From assembly GCA_030248295.1 (NCBI GenBank), contig JASANH010000230.1, positions 1-64,000 of the forward strand: a DNA stretch of 64,000 nucleotides, written 5' to 3'. This document shows positions 11,132 to 23,256 of this stretch, piece after piece (within the stretch, counting starts at the first letter, position 1; the number at the start of each line of letters is the position of its first letter). Below the pieces are notes generated by a model, which saw only the letters and a list, made by a program, of their open reading frames with translations, ran no database searches and was not told where the DNA came from. The stretch is from Mesodorylaimus sp. YZB2_4. Its lineage: Eukaryota > Nematoda > Enoplea > Dorylaimida > Dorylaimidae. Both the position numbers and the translations under genes were made by a program.

Positions 11132-12043
11132 TTACCACAAACAGAAAATGTGGCTTCGGCTCTCTCCGCGACGGCACGCGCATTCGCGTGTCTGCGGGTC
11201 AGCTCTACGGACCTCCAGCAGAATCTCTACCTTCATTCCAGAAATGAACTTTTCGATGAGCCAATGCTCAGTGTCTTGCAAAACTGGGAAAGCTGCAGTA
11301 CAGTATGCGAGACGAGCGAGACAAAAGAATTCGAGGCTATATGCCGCGACAGTCAATGGATTCTGTTTCAGCGCGGACAAATGCGTGTTGTAGACGCTGC
11401 GTTTGCCCTGAAGCATGCGTTCTATCCATGCGTGCGTGACTTGAATTCAAGCCTGATTGGGTACAGCGGCAACTTCGTGCCATTTAGCGCGAGCCTCACC
11501 CGTCATGTACATGCCAGCTATGCGAATTGTCTGAGCCAAATCCCAACGAGCAGTCTCTGCAAAGTCAAAGTACCGAGTCAGCAATTCAAACGGATCGTGC
11601 TTATCGATGTCACTATCGTAGGTGGGAACGCGAAATCCAGGCAACTGTGGCGGCAAGGGTGCAGCTGCCTGTGCGACAGGCGCAATTGGAGCAGGAGCCT
11701 TATGTTAAAGCAATGGCTGATTCTGATGCGGGCCACCGACGACGAGGGTCGCTACTTGTTGCTGGAGAACCTGCTGCTGCTGTTGAGAAGTCTGCTGTGC
11801 TTGGACAAGCGGAGCGAGAGCGGCAGTAATAGCCGTGGACAGTGTCACAGACAACGTTTGCATGAGCTGGTTTGAGTCAACGACTGCTGGAGCTGGCGCG
11901 CCTTGAGCTGAAGCGGTTAGAGTATCCGAACTAGTAGCTGCGGGAGGCTTAGTAGTCTTCTTCTGTTGGGTCAGGCGAACCGCATCAGCGAAGTTTAGAA
12001 GCGTGGTTCCGGACTCTGCAGCCCATGTCTGAATACTATGCAT
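11132..12043 (-). pseudogene. Gag remnants of the gypsy element
   Basis: Three consecutive minus-strand frames: 12043-11705 (Ala/Gln-rich, with a poly-Gln stretch), 11656-11447 (GFRVPTYDSDIDKHDPFELL and ARAKWHEV, typical of the capsid-like retrotransposon gag domain) and 11416-11132 (GMKVEILLEVRRADPQT). They would be continuous without two frameshifts. No zinc-knuckle CCHC motif was seen. Gag would assemble the particle. Confidence 0.65.
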
Positions 12044-12317
12044 AAGCTCGGGCGGAAGATGATCGAGATGATACTCGATCGCATTCGCAGCGCAGAAATG
12101 TTACAGACCAGTCTTTGTGGCCCAAGCGGGAAGTGGAGACGAGAGCTCCTTCGATTTGATGACGTACATGTCCGTCATGATGAGCGATCGACGCCCCCGT
12201 GCGATCAACGAAGGATTTGCATAGGCTTACGCCTGAAACCTTTCGCGAAAATGGGTCTATATCGCGATAAGGGGAACGCTACGCGTGAAAAGGGATGGCT
12301 ACGCGATAGTAAACAGC

Positions 12318-12951
12318 CTACCTGCAGGTGAATTGATCCAGTTTATAAATGTCGTGAAATATTTGGGAGTGCATCTTTCACTGGATTTGCAGTTCTCTCA
12401 GCATTGCTACGAGATTGCAGCTTCTTCAAGACATTGGTGCTTTTCGTAGAAAGTTTGGGAAATTCGCATCGCAAGTTTTGGAGACAGAGTATCTTCGTTG
12501 CGTCCGACCTCGTTTGGACTACGGATGTGTTGCATGGTCTCCAATCCAAAAGAAGTTAGTGGAAGACTTGGAAAAAACACAAAATTTTGCGGTGAGTGCA
12601 GTTCTGAATAATTGAACAATACCGTACGAATCAGCCTTGGAAACATTGAATTGGCCATTTTTATCTGATCGTAGAAACCATCATAAACTGTTTCAACTAT
12701 ATCGATATTACCATGGTCACGCGGTTTATCCAACTATGCGTTTTGTGCACTCGGACATGTGTGGTCGTCGTGTAAGTGCTCGTTTAACAAAGCCTCATCA
12801 CCTCGAAATTACTAAACCTCGCTCGTTGTCATATTCTCAGAGTTTCGAGTTTTCGACTATTACTTTATGGAATTGTGTGATACCGAGTGATATCGCTTTC
12901 GGTACTTTCGAGGAATTCAAAAGTTATGTTTCAAAGCTTCGTTTTTAGACT
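12318..12951 (+). mobile_element. CR1/L2-like non-LTR retrotransposon, 3' end
   Basis: Plus-strand remnants of the C-terminal part of a non-LTR reverse transcriptase: VVKYLGVHLSLDLQFSQH, then (after a frameshift near 12410) CVRPRLDYGCVAWSP, then the tail region LNWPFLSDRRNHHKLF ending in SFEFSTITLWNCVIP and the final FEEFKSY...LRF at the stop near 12948. Block order and spacing match CR1/L2/jockey-type elements. The 5' part is missing, as expected of 5'-truncated insertions. It is followed by a short-repeat tail at 13021-13043. Probably inactive. Confidence 0.85.
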
Positions 12952-13020
12952 TTTTTATCCTGTTTTTCTCGTATTTGTGCTGTGCCATTTCAGTGGGCTG
13001 ATAAGCTTTTCGGCATAGTA

Positions 13021-13043
13021 AATATAGCATAGCATAGCATAGC
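13021..13043 (+). repeat. (ATAGC)n tail of the non-LTR element
   Basis: Four to five tandem AGCAT/ATAGC units close the element about 75 bp after its stop codon. CR1/L2-type retrotransposons end in short tandem repeats rather than poly-A, so this marks the element's 3' terminus. Confidence 0.65.
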
Positions 13044-13123
13044 AACCTGAGATGGTATCTCAGTACAGTCTGTGTCCTACCAACACCTATGGCCTAAACC
13101 TGCAGGGTGGAGTCCCACACGAA

Positions 13124-14333
13124 AACGGCGTCAGCAACATGTTACGAGGAAGGCGAAGGAGTCGGAACTCGGCTGCGCTCAGTTAGGTGGTGACAACACG
13201 CTAACTAGAGTGGCTCACGCCTCGTTCAATACCGTGATGACCAGCGGTGGGCACTGGCGGACGATCGTTGGTGGGCTTGGTAGAACGAACTCGGTGAAAT
13301 CGAACCAAACGGAAGGTCGCGCCGATCACGATGTCGCTCCGTTCGGCCGAAGACGGTCGGGAAAAACAACAGGAAAAGGAAAAAAAACGCCGGCGCAGGA
13401 GATGCAAGAACGAAACACGACAAGCTCGCCAAACGTAATAGCGTATTTACTGAGCCCACAAACAGAACGAAACTGGCCCCATACACACACAATATGGCCC
13501 CTATATGTGTCAGGACACCACGTGCAACTGGTCTACCCAACTAGATTGCGAGGTGTTGGTTCATGCCTATGGCGCCTAGGTCAAAGTGCATCAAAGACCA
13601 GTCACAGATTAACTGAGAGAATTGAGTGACTACCATACGCCTAATTCCAACCCTCTGAAAAACATAAACCTTAACCAGCGTGAACCCCAACTCTCACAGA
13701 TAAACTGCACAGATTTTTCGGAAATGTCCTTCGATATACAGGCGGCAGAAAAACCAACAAAATCACTTCTTTTATGCCTCTGTCATATCCGATACCCAAT
13801 CTTCGATTGCGCGAAAAATTCTAAGGGTGCCCTCATATTCCTTGTTCACTATAACGTTTCTCTGTCATTCTGTAAATTACTAGCATAAGTAGCTACTGGG
13901 CGATAGGCCCGACCCGTCTAAACTATCTCACAGTTGGGGAGTGACCTTTGCTTTGTGTAACTTAATGGAAAGGATGTGTGTGTAGTCCGGAGTAAAAGAG
14001 TTCGTGAACGGTCGAGTGGCTTATGTGGGAAGTCGCCACAATTCTTACACGGAACTCAATACCAAATGAAGTCGCCTGGACTTATTATGTGACAAGTTTT
14101 AACACAAAGTTTTAAATTACATTACTTGACCCCGTTATGATTACAGTATTTCCTCGAAATTATCTCCCCCTCGAAATCCTCCCCCCTCTGGTTATTCTCC
14201 CCCGTCTAGACCCTGATCGAACTTTGTACTCCCCGTCTGGAAATCCTCCCCGGGGACGATTTGAATTGCCGTACAGTATAATCAGGCGTGGAAAATGTGA
14301 AGGATATGAGTGTTAGCGTGATAGAATCGAGCG
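13124..14333 (+). repeat. Duplicated unit A, copy 1
   Basis: About 1.2 kb nearly identical to 23875-25083 in the same orientation, beginning AACGGCGTCAGCAACATG. In copy 2 that point is exactly where an LTR ends, so unit A is the leader and internal region of an LTR-type or derived element. It holds a gag-like open frame (TRKAKESELGCAQLGG, interrupted by a frameshift), a 170-bp stretch also found at 5.26 kb, and the left half of a pogo-like MITE (14144-14333). No complete protein is encoded. Confidence 0.85.
14144..14333 (+). mobile_element. Truncated pogo-like MITE, copy b
   Basis: Starts with the same TA plus CAGTATTTCCTCGAAATTAT end as the full copy at 24900 and follows it to GTGTTAGCGTGATAGAA, then jumps directly to unit B sequence. 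The right half and right terminal repeat are missing, showing that a deletion removed them after insertion. Confidence 0.8.
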
Positions 14334-15727
14334 AATTGATAAACCAGCGTCGCCTGAACTATAATGCTTATTCTCGATTACTACACCATTTTCTCTAACT
14401 CCCCAAATCACGAAGAAAATCCAAAACATCTCCACAAATGCATTTTTCCACTTGCAATTTCTGAGCCATGATTTTCACGCGCGTCTCTACGACGAACCAG
14501 CAACAGTCACGTGACCTCAGAGCCTCTCCTATTGGCCCATCGCAGTCGCGTGATCCAGCAATTGAAAAAAAGATATCGAGCTAGATACAATCTCCAAACC
14601 AGGCATCTTTACTGGCAGGCAGTTCATCGTCTCGAAACAAGCAAAAAAAATTAACACAAACAAGACAACTCAGTCAATCGATAACTAATAAAACGAAAAA
14701 GGCAAAACATCGCCGGAGCAAAAAAGACCAACAAACAAAACTCACTGACTACGAGCGATAAAGCAAGCAAACATCGCCAGAATACGCGATCAAGAACACA
14801 AAACGAGAAGCAATAAATGCGCACAGGCGTGAATTCGCCAAAAAACACAATATCCGCCAAACAAAGCAGCCAAACGACGATAAGATAGAGCGCCAACTAA
14901 AATGAAACGAAAATCGTCGAACTACACAAACCAGAAAAACTGGAACCGAAAACAAAAAAAACTCGACGCAAAAAAAAAGAATTTCAGACGAAATTTTACC
15001 TTACGCTTTTTTTAATATTTTCCCACGAAGAAGATGTTGGTTTTTCCTCTTTCTGCAGCCCTACATTCTTCTGAAGCATGCGGCCAGATGCTGATCAGAT
15101 AAGATAGTGTCGTCCAACCATTCGTCGAAGTTGATCAAAAACAGCTGAAAACTAACACTGAAGTCCAAGGAAACAAAACGGCATAAATTGACTTACAATA
15201 CGAGTCTGCTTGCAGAACTCGACCCTCAGCTTGTACATCTTGCCGAAATGTGTTGCCCAGGTCCTGACAGTCTTGACTTTAAACACACGACGTTTCCCTT
15301 CGGGTTCTTCCAGATTGACACTTTGCCAATCGAACTCGCTCCAATAACGATCAATTTTTGGTTTGCCGTCTTCTTCCAGCTTCCCAACAACTTGAATAGT
15401 TCCGACCTGATTACAAGTCACTAGATAGTTCACATTTAGGCAAATAAAAACTAAAAGCAACTTACCGATTCTTGCCAATAAGCAAGCATGTGATAGAAGA
15501 ATAAGCCCCGAAGTGGAGCATCAGACAAAAGTACCTTTCTGCTGAATAAGTCCTTCAAAACGGTCATGCTCAGGCATCTTCGTTTGTTCTTATCGATTTG
15601 CGGGTCGGTCAACACCAGCTGCGTATCCTCGTAGACTTCACTTCCATACCGAGTATTTGGCAACTCCACCAAGGTATCTTTCTTGACCAGCTTGGACACA
15701 AGCTCCCTGAACCTGTCCCAGTACGCT
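14334..15727. repeat. Duplicated unit B, copy 1
   Basis: Matches 28706-30447 in the same orientation, starting TCGAGCGAATTGATAAACCA. It contains the 3' flank and exons 9 (part) to 11 of the phosphatase-like gene. Copy 2 has about 345 extra bp around 29.6-29.97 kb that carry the exon with the phosphatase signature. Confidence 0.9.
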
Positions 15728-18700
15728 TTTGTTTCACCATCAGAAATCTTCTTCCGATGCGTCAGATTTTTATACTGCTCATAGGCGTCCCTGTTCAAAA
15801 CATCCGGCCTCGACAATAGGCGGTTCAAATCAGGGTCTAAGGTCGATGCCAAACGCAATTCCTTTCCTTTTTCGGCGCTCAATTTCATAATTTCCTCGCC
15901 CTCCATTGGCACGGCAGTTTCTGGAGCCGAGGCTTTTCTTTTTTCTTGCGATTTTTTCTTTGCATTCGCTGCTGTAAAACGCCGGAAATACAAAACAGCC
16001 AAAAAAATGGCGAAATTGTGCCAAACCTTGCTTTTTTTTGTAAACGCAATAGCCAATTCCGATAATTAAAATAAGTACGATCAAAACGACCACGGCTACT
16101 ATGACACCAATGACCCAAACTAAAAAAAAAACATTGTTAAATGAATAAAAAACTGAGCAGCTTTTCTCACCCCTGATGTCAGGTTCTTCTGTCGTGGGGC
16201 CAAAAATTTTATCATGTGTAGTGCTGACCCAATGCATTGGGGGACCTGAAACAAAAAAGCAGTAAACACAAAGACACAAAAAGGTATTTTCAAAATCGAT
16301 CCTACTCTGAGCAATTAAAGTCGAAGCAGCAGCACTGCAGACCCTCTTGGCAGTGCCATTCATCGAGACAACCTTGACCACTTCATTCAAAACGGGGCCG
16401 ACGTAGACGATGAGCGCCTTGACATTTTCGGTCGAGTTGCACTTTAGACGCTTCGGTTCGCGTGTCTGAAATCGAAAGCTATTTATTTATTTTCGAGGAA
16501 GGAATAGAAGGACTTACATATTCGCCCGAGTCTTGCTCGTAATACATTTTCAAAGGACTCTTTTCACTCAATGGCGGGACTGTTTTACAATGTCCATCAG
16601 GGCCAACATCCTTACAGTCGAGTTGAAAATCTACAAAAAGCGAGAATGCATAATAAATCGAGAGTTAGAATGCATCCTCACTCACCAGCCTCTTTGCTCA
16701 CTAAGTAAGCAGTGAGAAAAGTTTTGGAGTCTCCGACTGTCAACCAGGTCCACGTTTGATAAACGCCCGCACTGGCGAAAATCTCCTTAGGCAGTTCGAA
16801 TGTTCTTCTCCCGCTCGCACAATTTCCAACGTCATTCCAAGTCCAATCGCTGTCGAGACGTCTGATAGTCGTGTTAGTATCCGCGCCATCAACATTTGGG
16901 CAGCGTATATCCAAGAATTTTTCTTTGCGATCTAACAATACCACGCCGTACAAAGGCACGTTTGCCTGCCCATAAATTATACGCTCGATTTTTAACGGAT
17001 CTACAACGAAACCATTGTTAAGAAGAAATTAATAACAAAGTTTTTCTCACTCACCGTTCGTTTCACAACGTTCGCTGCGCCACGAGAGCGAGTTATTGTG
17101 TTTCTCGTTAGCTAGCGAACGGCATAAGTCGCTGAATGTTGACTGACCTGAGTTAGGACAGACGAACCACGGGGTGACAATATGTTGGGGAGCGCACAAA
17201 TTTTCCTCCAATTTGCCGCATGCTTTTTTTCCGTCTTTGGTCACCCAGCAGACTGTGTTCTGGTCCTTGCAGAGTTCTTTCTCCTCCATCGAACCTGCAC
17301 GAACATAAAATACATGTGCAGCTTTACAGTGTTATCAGAACCGAGAAATATGGTGTGTGCACACATTTCATTTTCTGTTTATGTTTCTAGATTTTTCACA
17401 AAGCAACGCTATAATTGTTATGTTTGTGATTTTGAAAACTTTTTGGGGAAGCCGTAGATGCCGTTTCGAAGGGAAAACCGAAGGAAAAGTGTCTAAAACA
17501 GGTTATTCTGCGACCTTTTCTGAAATTCAGGCTTGAATCTGCAACAGCGAGAAGTGGAACGGAAACAAAAATAAGTCTGATAGTGAGGGCGAGACTGGTA
17601 AGGGCGTGATCCCAAAGGCATCATTCCCATTGGTATTAGAGATAGGTCGGGACTCCTATTTTTCGGGATCGATGACCCACCGATCCGATACGGCTGCCGG
17701 ACTGGCATTTCAAGTTTGCCGCGCATTACCTGCTTTAAAAAAACGCATATGTTACACTTTCTACGATATCATCAGAAAGCAGGATTAACCTCCTTCGGTT
17801 TCAAGAGCCTCCCCTAAATCCTCTATTCCTCCTCAAATTAGGTATGCCCCCTCTGAAATTTGAGTTTTCTCCAGTAATCATGGTCTCTGTGACATCATGT
17901 ACGCGAATTATTGAATGGGTTGTCTGAGGTCAGAGAGAAATCAGATGCAATAGGAAATAAAAGAAGTGAATAAGGAGCTTACCGATAGTTTGGGATCAGG
18001 ATCAGGGCGATCCCGATTAAGATTAGGAGTTTTCTGTGTTTTGCGTATGAGGCGTTTTACCTAACTGAAACACACTTTTCAGTCACACAGCTTTTTTGAA
18101 ACTTCTCCAATTATCAATTATTATATATAACTGAAAATTGATTTTAAAAAACGGAGTTCTGATACAAGCGTAGATACAGATTAGCCATGCCAGCTCATGC
18201 CATGTCATGCTTTACTCTTAGCCATGCACTATGCAGCAGACTCGGGGCTAGGAAACACATATCTATATATTGACAGTCAATTTTACCCAGGCGGGAGTCG
18301 AACACTCCCCTCTAAGTGCGCACCCAGCGTGACAGGCAGACGTCGATAACCGCTAGGCGATGACTTAGCTTTTCTTCCACCCCTAGAGCTGCTACAGACT
18401 ACGATAAACAGACTAGCCTGGCTAGCGTGCTTTTGTTTTTATTTATGCAGAATCCCTATGCCTAAATCGCTTATTGGTCTGAAATAAGATATCCAGTGCA
18501 GCCCAGTAAACAATTTTTTCTGGGAGAATTCTGTTCCTAATTCTCTATAACATCCTTTGAATTCATCCCATCAGAAATTAAGAAATTTAAAACAATCTGA
18601 AATCGGGGTTTCTGAATGTGAGAATTTAGTGAATGAAGAACAAAGATTGCGCAGAATTTTGTACACAGTTTCTGGCTTGCGATCGAAACAGCCGGATCCA

Positions 18701-20651
18701 GACCCTGGATCGGATCGGGATCCGGGCTGAGGGTCGGATCGGTCGATGCTGGGATCAAAACAAAACTCAATGAGAGGCGTTTCGCGCAACTCTCACTGCG
18801 CTAGCCAAGTTTACCTCCCGACTGTAGTAAGGTTCTTGCACCTGAGCATCAGTGGGCGCGGCAAATTTGAAAATATTTGATTATCAGCGAGCTGACTCCT
18901 ATAAAGTTACCGAGCAGCCTCTGTTCGCTGATTTTTCTTTACTTCGAGACCGTGACTTGTACTTTGTAGCTTGACCCTGTATACTTGCACTCTAGGTCCA
19001 GAGGCGCGGCTGGGTCAGGATTACGGTGGGGCTCACCAACTTTTGGCTCTTCGAGGATGGGGTAGGGGGGGGGGGGGGGTCGGGATTTTCTTAGCTTTCC
19101 CATAGGGGGGTCACTAATTTTTGGCTTGTCTAGAGGGGGGTCAGACCCGTTTTTAAAAATTTTAACATTACAAAATTGACAATTTGTCTAGCGTAAAGGG
19201 GGGGGGGGGGGTCACGGGGGCTACACCCCCAGTTTCGGATGAAAAAAGTCGACCGGCCGGATGATGTTGTGACCCCAGTCTACTATTTTATTGAAAAAAA
19301 CAGGTTTGGACTGTTTTAATAATTTGCCCATAATTCATAATGTAATTGATCACAGCTGATCACGGACGGTTTTTGTTGAAAATCTCATGAACGGTAACAG
19401 CTAGGCTGATTTTAAAAAGATTCAGATTCCTAAGAATATAGCGGTCATTTCTGTAATTGTTTCAGGCTTAAAATAAGCAAATTATGATTTTTTGACCGAA
19501 GCTGACCACTTTTTACCTTTAATGTGCCATATTTCCATATATAGACATTTTAAAAAAATTTACTTTGGCCAAGACAATCAGTTTTGTGAGTACTGTCGAT
19601 AGACCGCACAAAAAAGGGTTTTAAAAAGTCGACTGGCCAGCCCCGGGTTGGAGTCTCTCAGAAACCCTCTCTTAACGTATGACCCCAATGTTACCATCAA
19701 CCCAACGGAGAGGGCGAGATTAAATTTTAAACCTCAAAATGCGACCTTAGTTTTCCCTGACTCTTCCCCTGGCTCAAAAATCGAACTTTCTCGAGTTTTC
19801 TCAGGTTTTCCAAACATATCTCGGACTCCTTGCCTTTTCAGCCTTGTACAGTATGTATTCGAACTAGTTTCTTTCACAATTTTTTTTGCACGAGTGAACA
19901 AAAATTTTAAAAAATTATTTGATTTGATGAAAATTTTCTTAAGCTGTCTGTGTGACAAAGGGAAAAGAAAGTTTCCCGCAAATTCAGAAGACCTAGACCA
20001 ACACGCTGAAGGGCAACTCTGAAAACTCGTTTTTGAAAACCTTTTATTGGGGTTAATTTTTTGAAAATTTGTACTGAAAACGAAGGTTTTTTCGATAGAA
20101 AATTTTAAGCGTGCGTCGAGATTCCTTTTTTAGCGCGAAACAAAAAATTTTTTGAGCGAAAAGTTTTCCCGCGGAAATAGAAGATGCGAAAAAATGCGAT
20201 TACGTTTCATGAGTCGGAAGAAAAGAAAAGGTCTACTTACACAAGCGAAAAATATATTTCCACGAATCCTTTTCGACGGAAGTTCGGCTCCCGACTTTGA
20301 CAGTGTAGATTCCGAATACTGTCTCCAAAGTGATGTTGACGCGGACCATTTGGCCACCACCGCAGGTTCCGTTGACGACACCTTTCCCGTTCGGGTCCAA
20401 TAGCTCGAATGGATTGCCCGTATTGCACCCATCGATTGTCCAGTCCAGCATCGCATATCCGCCGAGGACTGGAAAAGCTTCATCGATTCCCCATTCGTTG
20501 TAGAATCTGGACGAACGGACATCTAAACGAAAAATCGTACGAAAATTTTCCGTGAAGTGCGTAAATTTATTATTTTTCACTCACTTAGTACGTTCCCTCT
20601 CGCTTCCGTTAGTAGCAATACAAATATTAGTAACTTTTTGAATTTAAACAT
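15061..20651 (-). CDS. Receptor-type tyrosine phosphatase-like protein, truncated before the catalytic loop
   Basis: Eleven exons join with every phase consistent (minus strand): 20651-20585, 20522-20241, 17294-17055, 17000-16686, 16630-16518, 16465-16306, 16245-16171, 16119-16027, 15971-15466, 15406-15197, 15144-15061; 714 residues. Order: signal peptide (MFKFKKLLIFVLLLTEARG), a cysteine-containing ectodomain with several NxT/S sites, one membrane helix (VIGVIVAVVVLIVLILIIGIG, exon 8), then a cytosolic tyrosine-phosphatase-like region with NTRYGSEVYEDTQLVLTD (N-terminal PTP motif) and a RYW block. The last exon has EWLDD at the WPD-loop position and then stops, so the HCxxGxxR catalytic loop is absent. 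Expected role: single-pass surface protein with a dead or decoy phosphatase domain. The ectodomain family is not recognised. A 2.95-kb intron 2 holds a SINE. Confidence 0.8.
18185..18368 (-). repeat. tRNA-derived SINE, family 1
   Basis: Minus strand shows an A-box-like CGCCTAGCGGTTATCGACG, then GTCTGCCTGTCACGCTGGG, a B-box TGTTCGACTCCCGC and a body ending in repeated CATGACATGGCATGAG. It matches the copies at 21433, 53751 and 58868. It sits in intron 2 of the phosphatase-like gene, on the same strand as the gene. Confidence 0.75.
19050..19225 (+). repeat. G-rich low-complexity block in intron 2
   Basis: Two long G-runs (about 19066-19079 and 19198-19211) and several G6 runs separated by partly repeated TCACTAATTTTTGGCTTGTC-like units. 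Potential G-quadruplex-forming DNA; otherwise no feature. Confidence 0.5.
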
Positions 20652-21432
20652 TTTGAGACATTGAAAATTTGCAAAGTTCAGAGATTTCTCCGCGAGCAAC
20701 CGCACACCAGCGACAGACGAACAAAGATGAGCCTCGACAGCGCACTGGCCAGCGTCACTGCGCTTAGTATCGATTTTTTTCAAACGCGCCAAAAACTTTT
20801 AGTTGGCGTAAACAAGCAGGAAAAAGGACGCGGGTTGGGCGGGAAGGGGCGGGGCTAAGGCGGGCGAGATGGGGTGGGGAGAACTTGATTCGCGCGGCCT
20901 TCGCTCAGCCTACTGTAGGCTAGAAGGCAACGGAAAAAATATCGCCTGATCCTTTTTTGCTCAAAATGGCGGGCTGGCTGCCCGAAACCGCAGAAAATCA
21001 GCGCAGGCACGACTTTTTCGAAAGATGCGCGTCTGAAATTGAAAAGTTTGGAAAATTGCTGCATTTTGTTGAAAAAGATTCTGTCTAGAAAACTGACGGG
21101 AAACGTACCATAGAAATGGGTTTAGGCAAATGCGTGGAACAATGACTGACTTGAACTCGAACGCGTTGCGAGATAACTGGTTGGCTTGTGGAGAAATGAA
21201 AGATTCCAGCAATCATTCTGTTTTCAAAACGTGCGGCATTTTTGAAAGAGGCGGGGAAGAAAAATGCAGACGCTTGTTCTCGGTGCAACGGTGCTGATTG
21301 GCGGCGAGAGTGTGAATGTTAGGTGGAGGGCGTTTGTAGTGCAGGTTGACTGGAATCTGTTTCTGGCAAAATTAACCAAATGACCGGCAAATGCAATGGA
21401 AAAGAAAACTGCATTGAGGCGTCAGAGTCAAT
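20652..21432. promoter_or_regulatory. Upstream region of the phosphatase-like gene
   Basis: About 780 bp upstream of the ATG at 20651 with no supported coding frame. It has GC-rich, purine-skewed sequence (about 20820-20880) and is the likely promoter region by position only. No TATA motif at a convincing distance was identified. Confidence 0.25.
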
Positions 21433-21607
21433 GCCGGGGTCGTGGCCTAGCGGGTTGAGGGGGCGTCTGCCTCTCACGCTGGCTGCGCACTCAGAGGGGA
21501 GAGTTCGACTCCCGCCTCGGCACAAAATGATTGTCAAATATGTGTTCCTTAGCCCTCGAGTGCGCTGTATAGAGCTTGGCTATGGATAAAGTATGACATG
21601 ACATGAG
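21433..21607 (+). repeat. tRNA-derived SINE, family 1
   Basis: Head GTCGTGGCCTAGCGGGTTGA (A box), GTCTGCCTCTCACGCTGGCT, B box AGTTCGACTCCCGCC, then the body CCCTCGAGTGCGCTGTATAG and a tail of GACATGACATGAG repeats. It is the best-preserved family member here; the head is tRNA-like but lacks a foldable acceptor stem, so it is not a tRNA gene. Confidence 0.8.
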
Positions 21608-21918
21608 TCTACAGCGCATAGAAGCTCACAATAAACTTTTAGGAGCACAATTTTCTTTTTTAAATTTTCGTGCTATGCCCCGGTTCTCCCTCGGGACTTC
21701 AAGCCTGTTTTCCCTGTCTCTAGACCCGGATCGGGTCAGGAACTTTCGGGTCGGGTCACTTTTCTGAAATATCGGGTCGAAAGTGCCAAAAATACAGCAA
21801 TTTTGCAAGTGACTGTACTACTAATAGCAATTACAGAAACCTTTTCGTATCCGGTTAACTCGAGGATTTGTGGAATTTGCTTGCATGCATGCATAAAGCC
21901 TTGCAGCACCACGTTTTA

Positions 21919-22881
21919 ATTCTGCGTAGCTGTCAAGAATGTCAGATAAATTGTAAGATGTGAGAATGGCCAATTTTTCTGAGTGATTTCTGCATAAGGA
22001 CCAGTCCGTGTGTGTGGAGGCGCAATAGGATTGTTGGATGTGGGCAGTGTGAAGTAGTTAGTAAAGAATTCATGAAATGAAACTAGGGAAGGAAGTACAT
22101 GTGGTTTGGTCCAGGCTACATTAGGTGATCACGAAAGATCCTGCCTGGCTACTGGCTGGTCACATGTACTCGTGGTTTTAGGGCTGACAACTAGCCTCAT
22201 TCATGTCACCAGCTTGAGCAGCAGCTGGCTGCTATGATATGCTCACATTACTTGTTCCTCAGTGAGTACATCAAGGGCTGTGTGGTGAAAGAGGCTATTA
22301 TTTGCTGGGCATTGCCATCAGTTCCACAATCTCCCTTCGGCCCAGAATTTCGATGAATGTGCAGCTTCGCAAGATTTTCTCGCAGCACTGGGGCACAGCA
22401 AGATTCAGAAAATAGTAGCATCAGTAGATCTTTTTTCAAAGTGAAGAAAAATTTGGTGATTTATCCAATGGATGAGATTTTTCAGCCTTCAATGCAGATG
22501 CTCTCCACTTAAAGGAAACGGCTAGGGCTCGATTTTCGGCAATATCTGGAGGCAAATATTTCAGGCAGGTGTTTCTTATCGCAAAGAGCGTGATATTCAA
22601 ACAATGATCTGATAAAGACTACGTGCGGGCTACTGCTGCCGTTGTCGTTCACGAGCCGCCCAGTGCTGGGTGGCTTGCGAGGCTGTTTGCATGACACAAG
22701 ACGTGGCACAGGCAAGACAAGGAGTTCATCCAAAACAGGATAAAATGCTAATTTGTCAGTGTTTGCACCACGATCCGAGAAGCTGGTGACGACCCAGTAA
22801 GCCTAGACGACACGATGTCCGTCTGATCATGAGTTCACCTATCGCACCTCAGTTGACCAGGCGTGCAGCCAGCAGGGGGGC
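21919..22881 (+). repeat. Dispersed repeat R1, copy 2
   Basis: Near-identical to 858-1822. At its right end the last ~20 bp (GCAGGCGTGCAGCCAGCAGG) are duplicated in tandem once more before unrelated sequence begins, which copy 1 lacks. Confidence 0.8.
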
Positions 22882-23256
22882 AGCAGGCGTGCAGCCAGCA
22901 GGGTCAATCCCGCATCGGCAGAACCTGCCGCATCCCAGCCCACTCAACCCCGTCGCCCTGGCCTACGATCAAATCCGCTTCAAACTCGACGGTACCAAGC
23001 TCAGGACTGGAGGAAATAACAGACGGTCGAGGACGACTCGTCTCAATGCCCCGGCGTGTGCAATGTCGGTTCCTTGCGCTACGTCAGTGGATATTTTGGT
23101 GTGGGGGCAAGGTCCAATCAGGATAGGATATGACGGAACCACGTTCGTAATTCGAGTCAGTAGAGGGCACTTTGCATAATGCGGTAGGACCTGATTTAGG
23201 TGTGCACAAACATGTTGTTCGTGAGGCAAGGGGATCCAACCCCCCTATGGTTAGTA

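Larger units (their letters stand above)
8682..12043 (-). mobile_element. Deleted Ty3/gypsy-like retrotransposon
   Basis: Reading down the minus strand gives Gag remnants (12043-11132), an aspartic protease (10659-about 9850), the start of reverse transcriptase (9866-9320), then an abrupt join to the C-terminal end of an integrase (9320-8900) and a PWWP-like module (8863-8684). Normal order is gag-PR-RT-RNaseH-IN, so most of RT, all RNase H and the integrase core are missing. Several frameshifts break the frames. A purine-rich stretch on the minus strand after the last stop (complement of 8641-8667) fits a polypurine tract. I found no matching 5' LTR; a non-LTR element sits at the expected place (12.3-13.0 kb). 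Dead copy. Confidence 0.85.

Noticed and set aside
14651-14955. Hydrophobic minus-strand frames, repeated at 29038-29354
   Set aside because: Present in both copies only because the DNA is duplicated; A-rich plus strand gives Phe/Leu-rich antisense frames; no start or splice context.
21433-21520. tRNA gene
   Set aside because: A and B boxes present but the acceptor stem does not pair, and three more copies share a non-tRNA body; it is a SINE.
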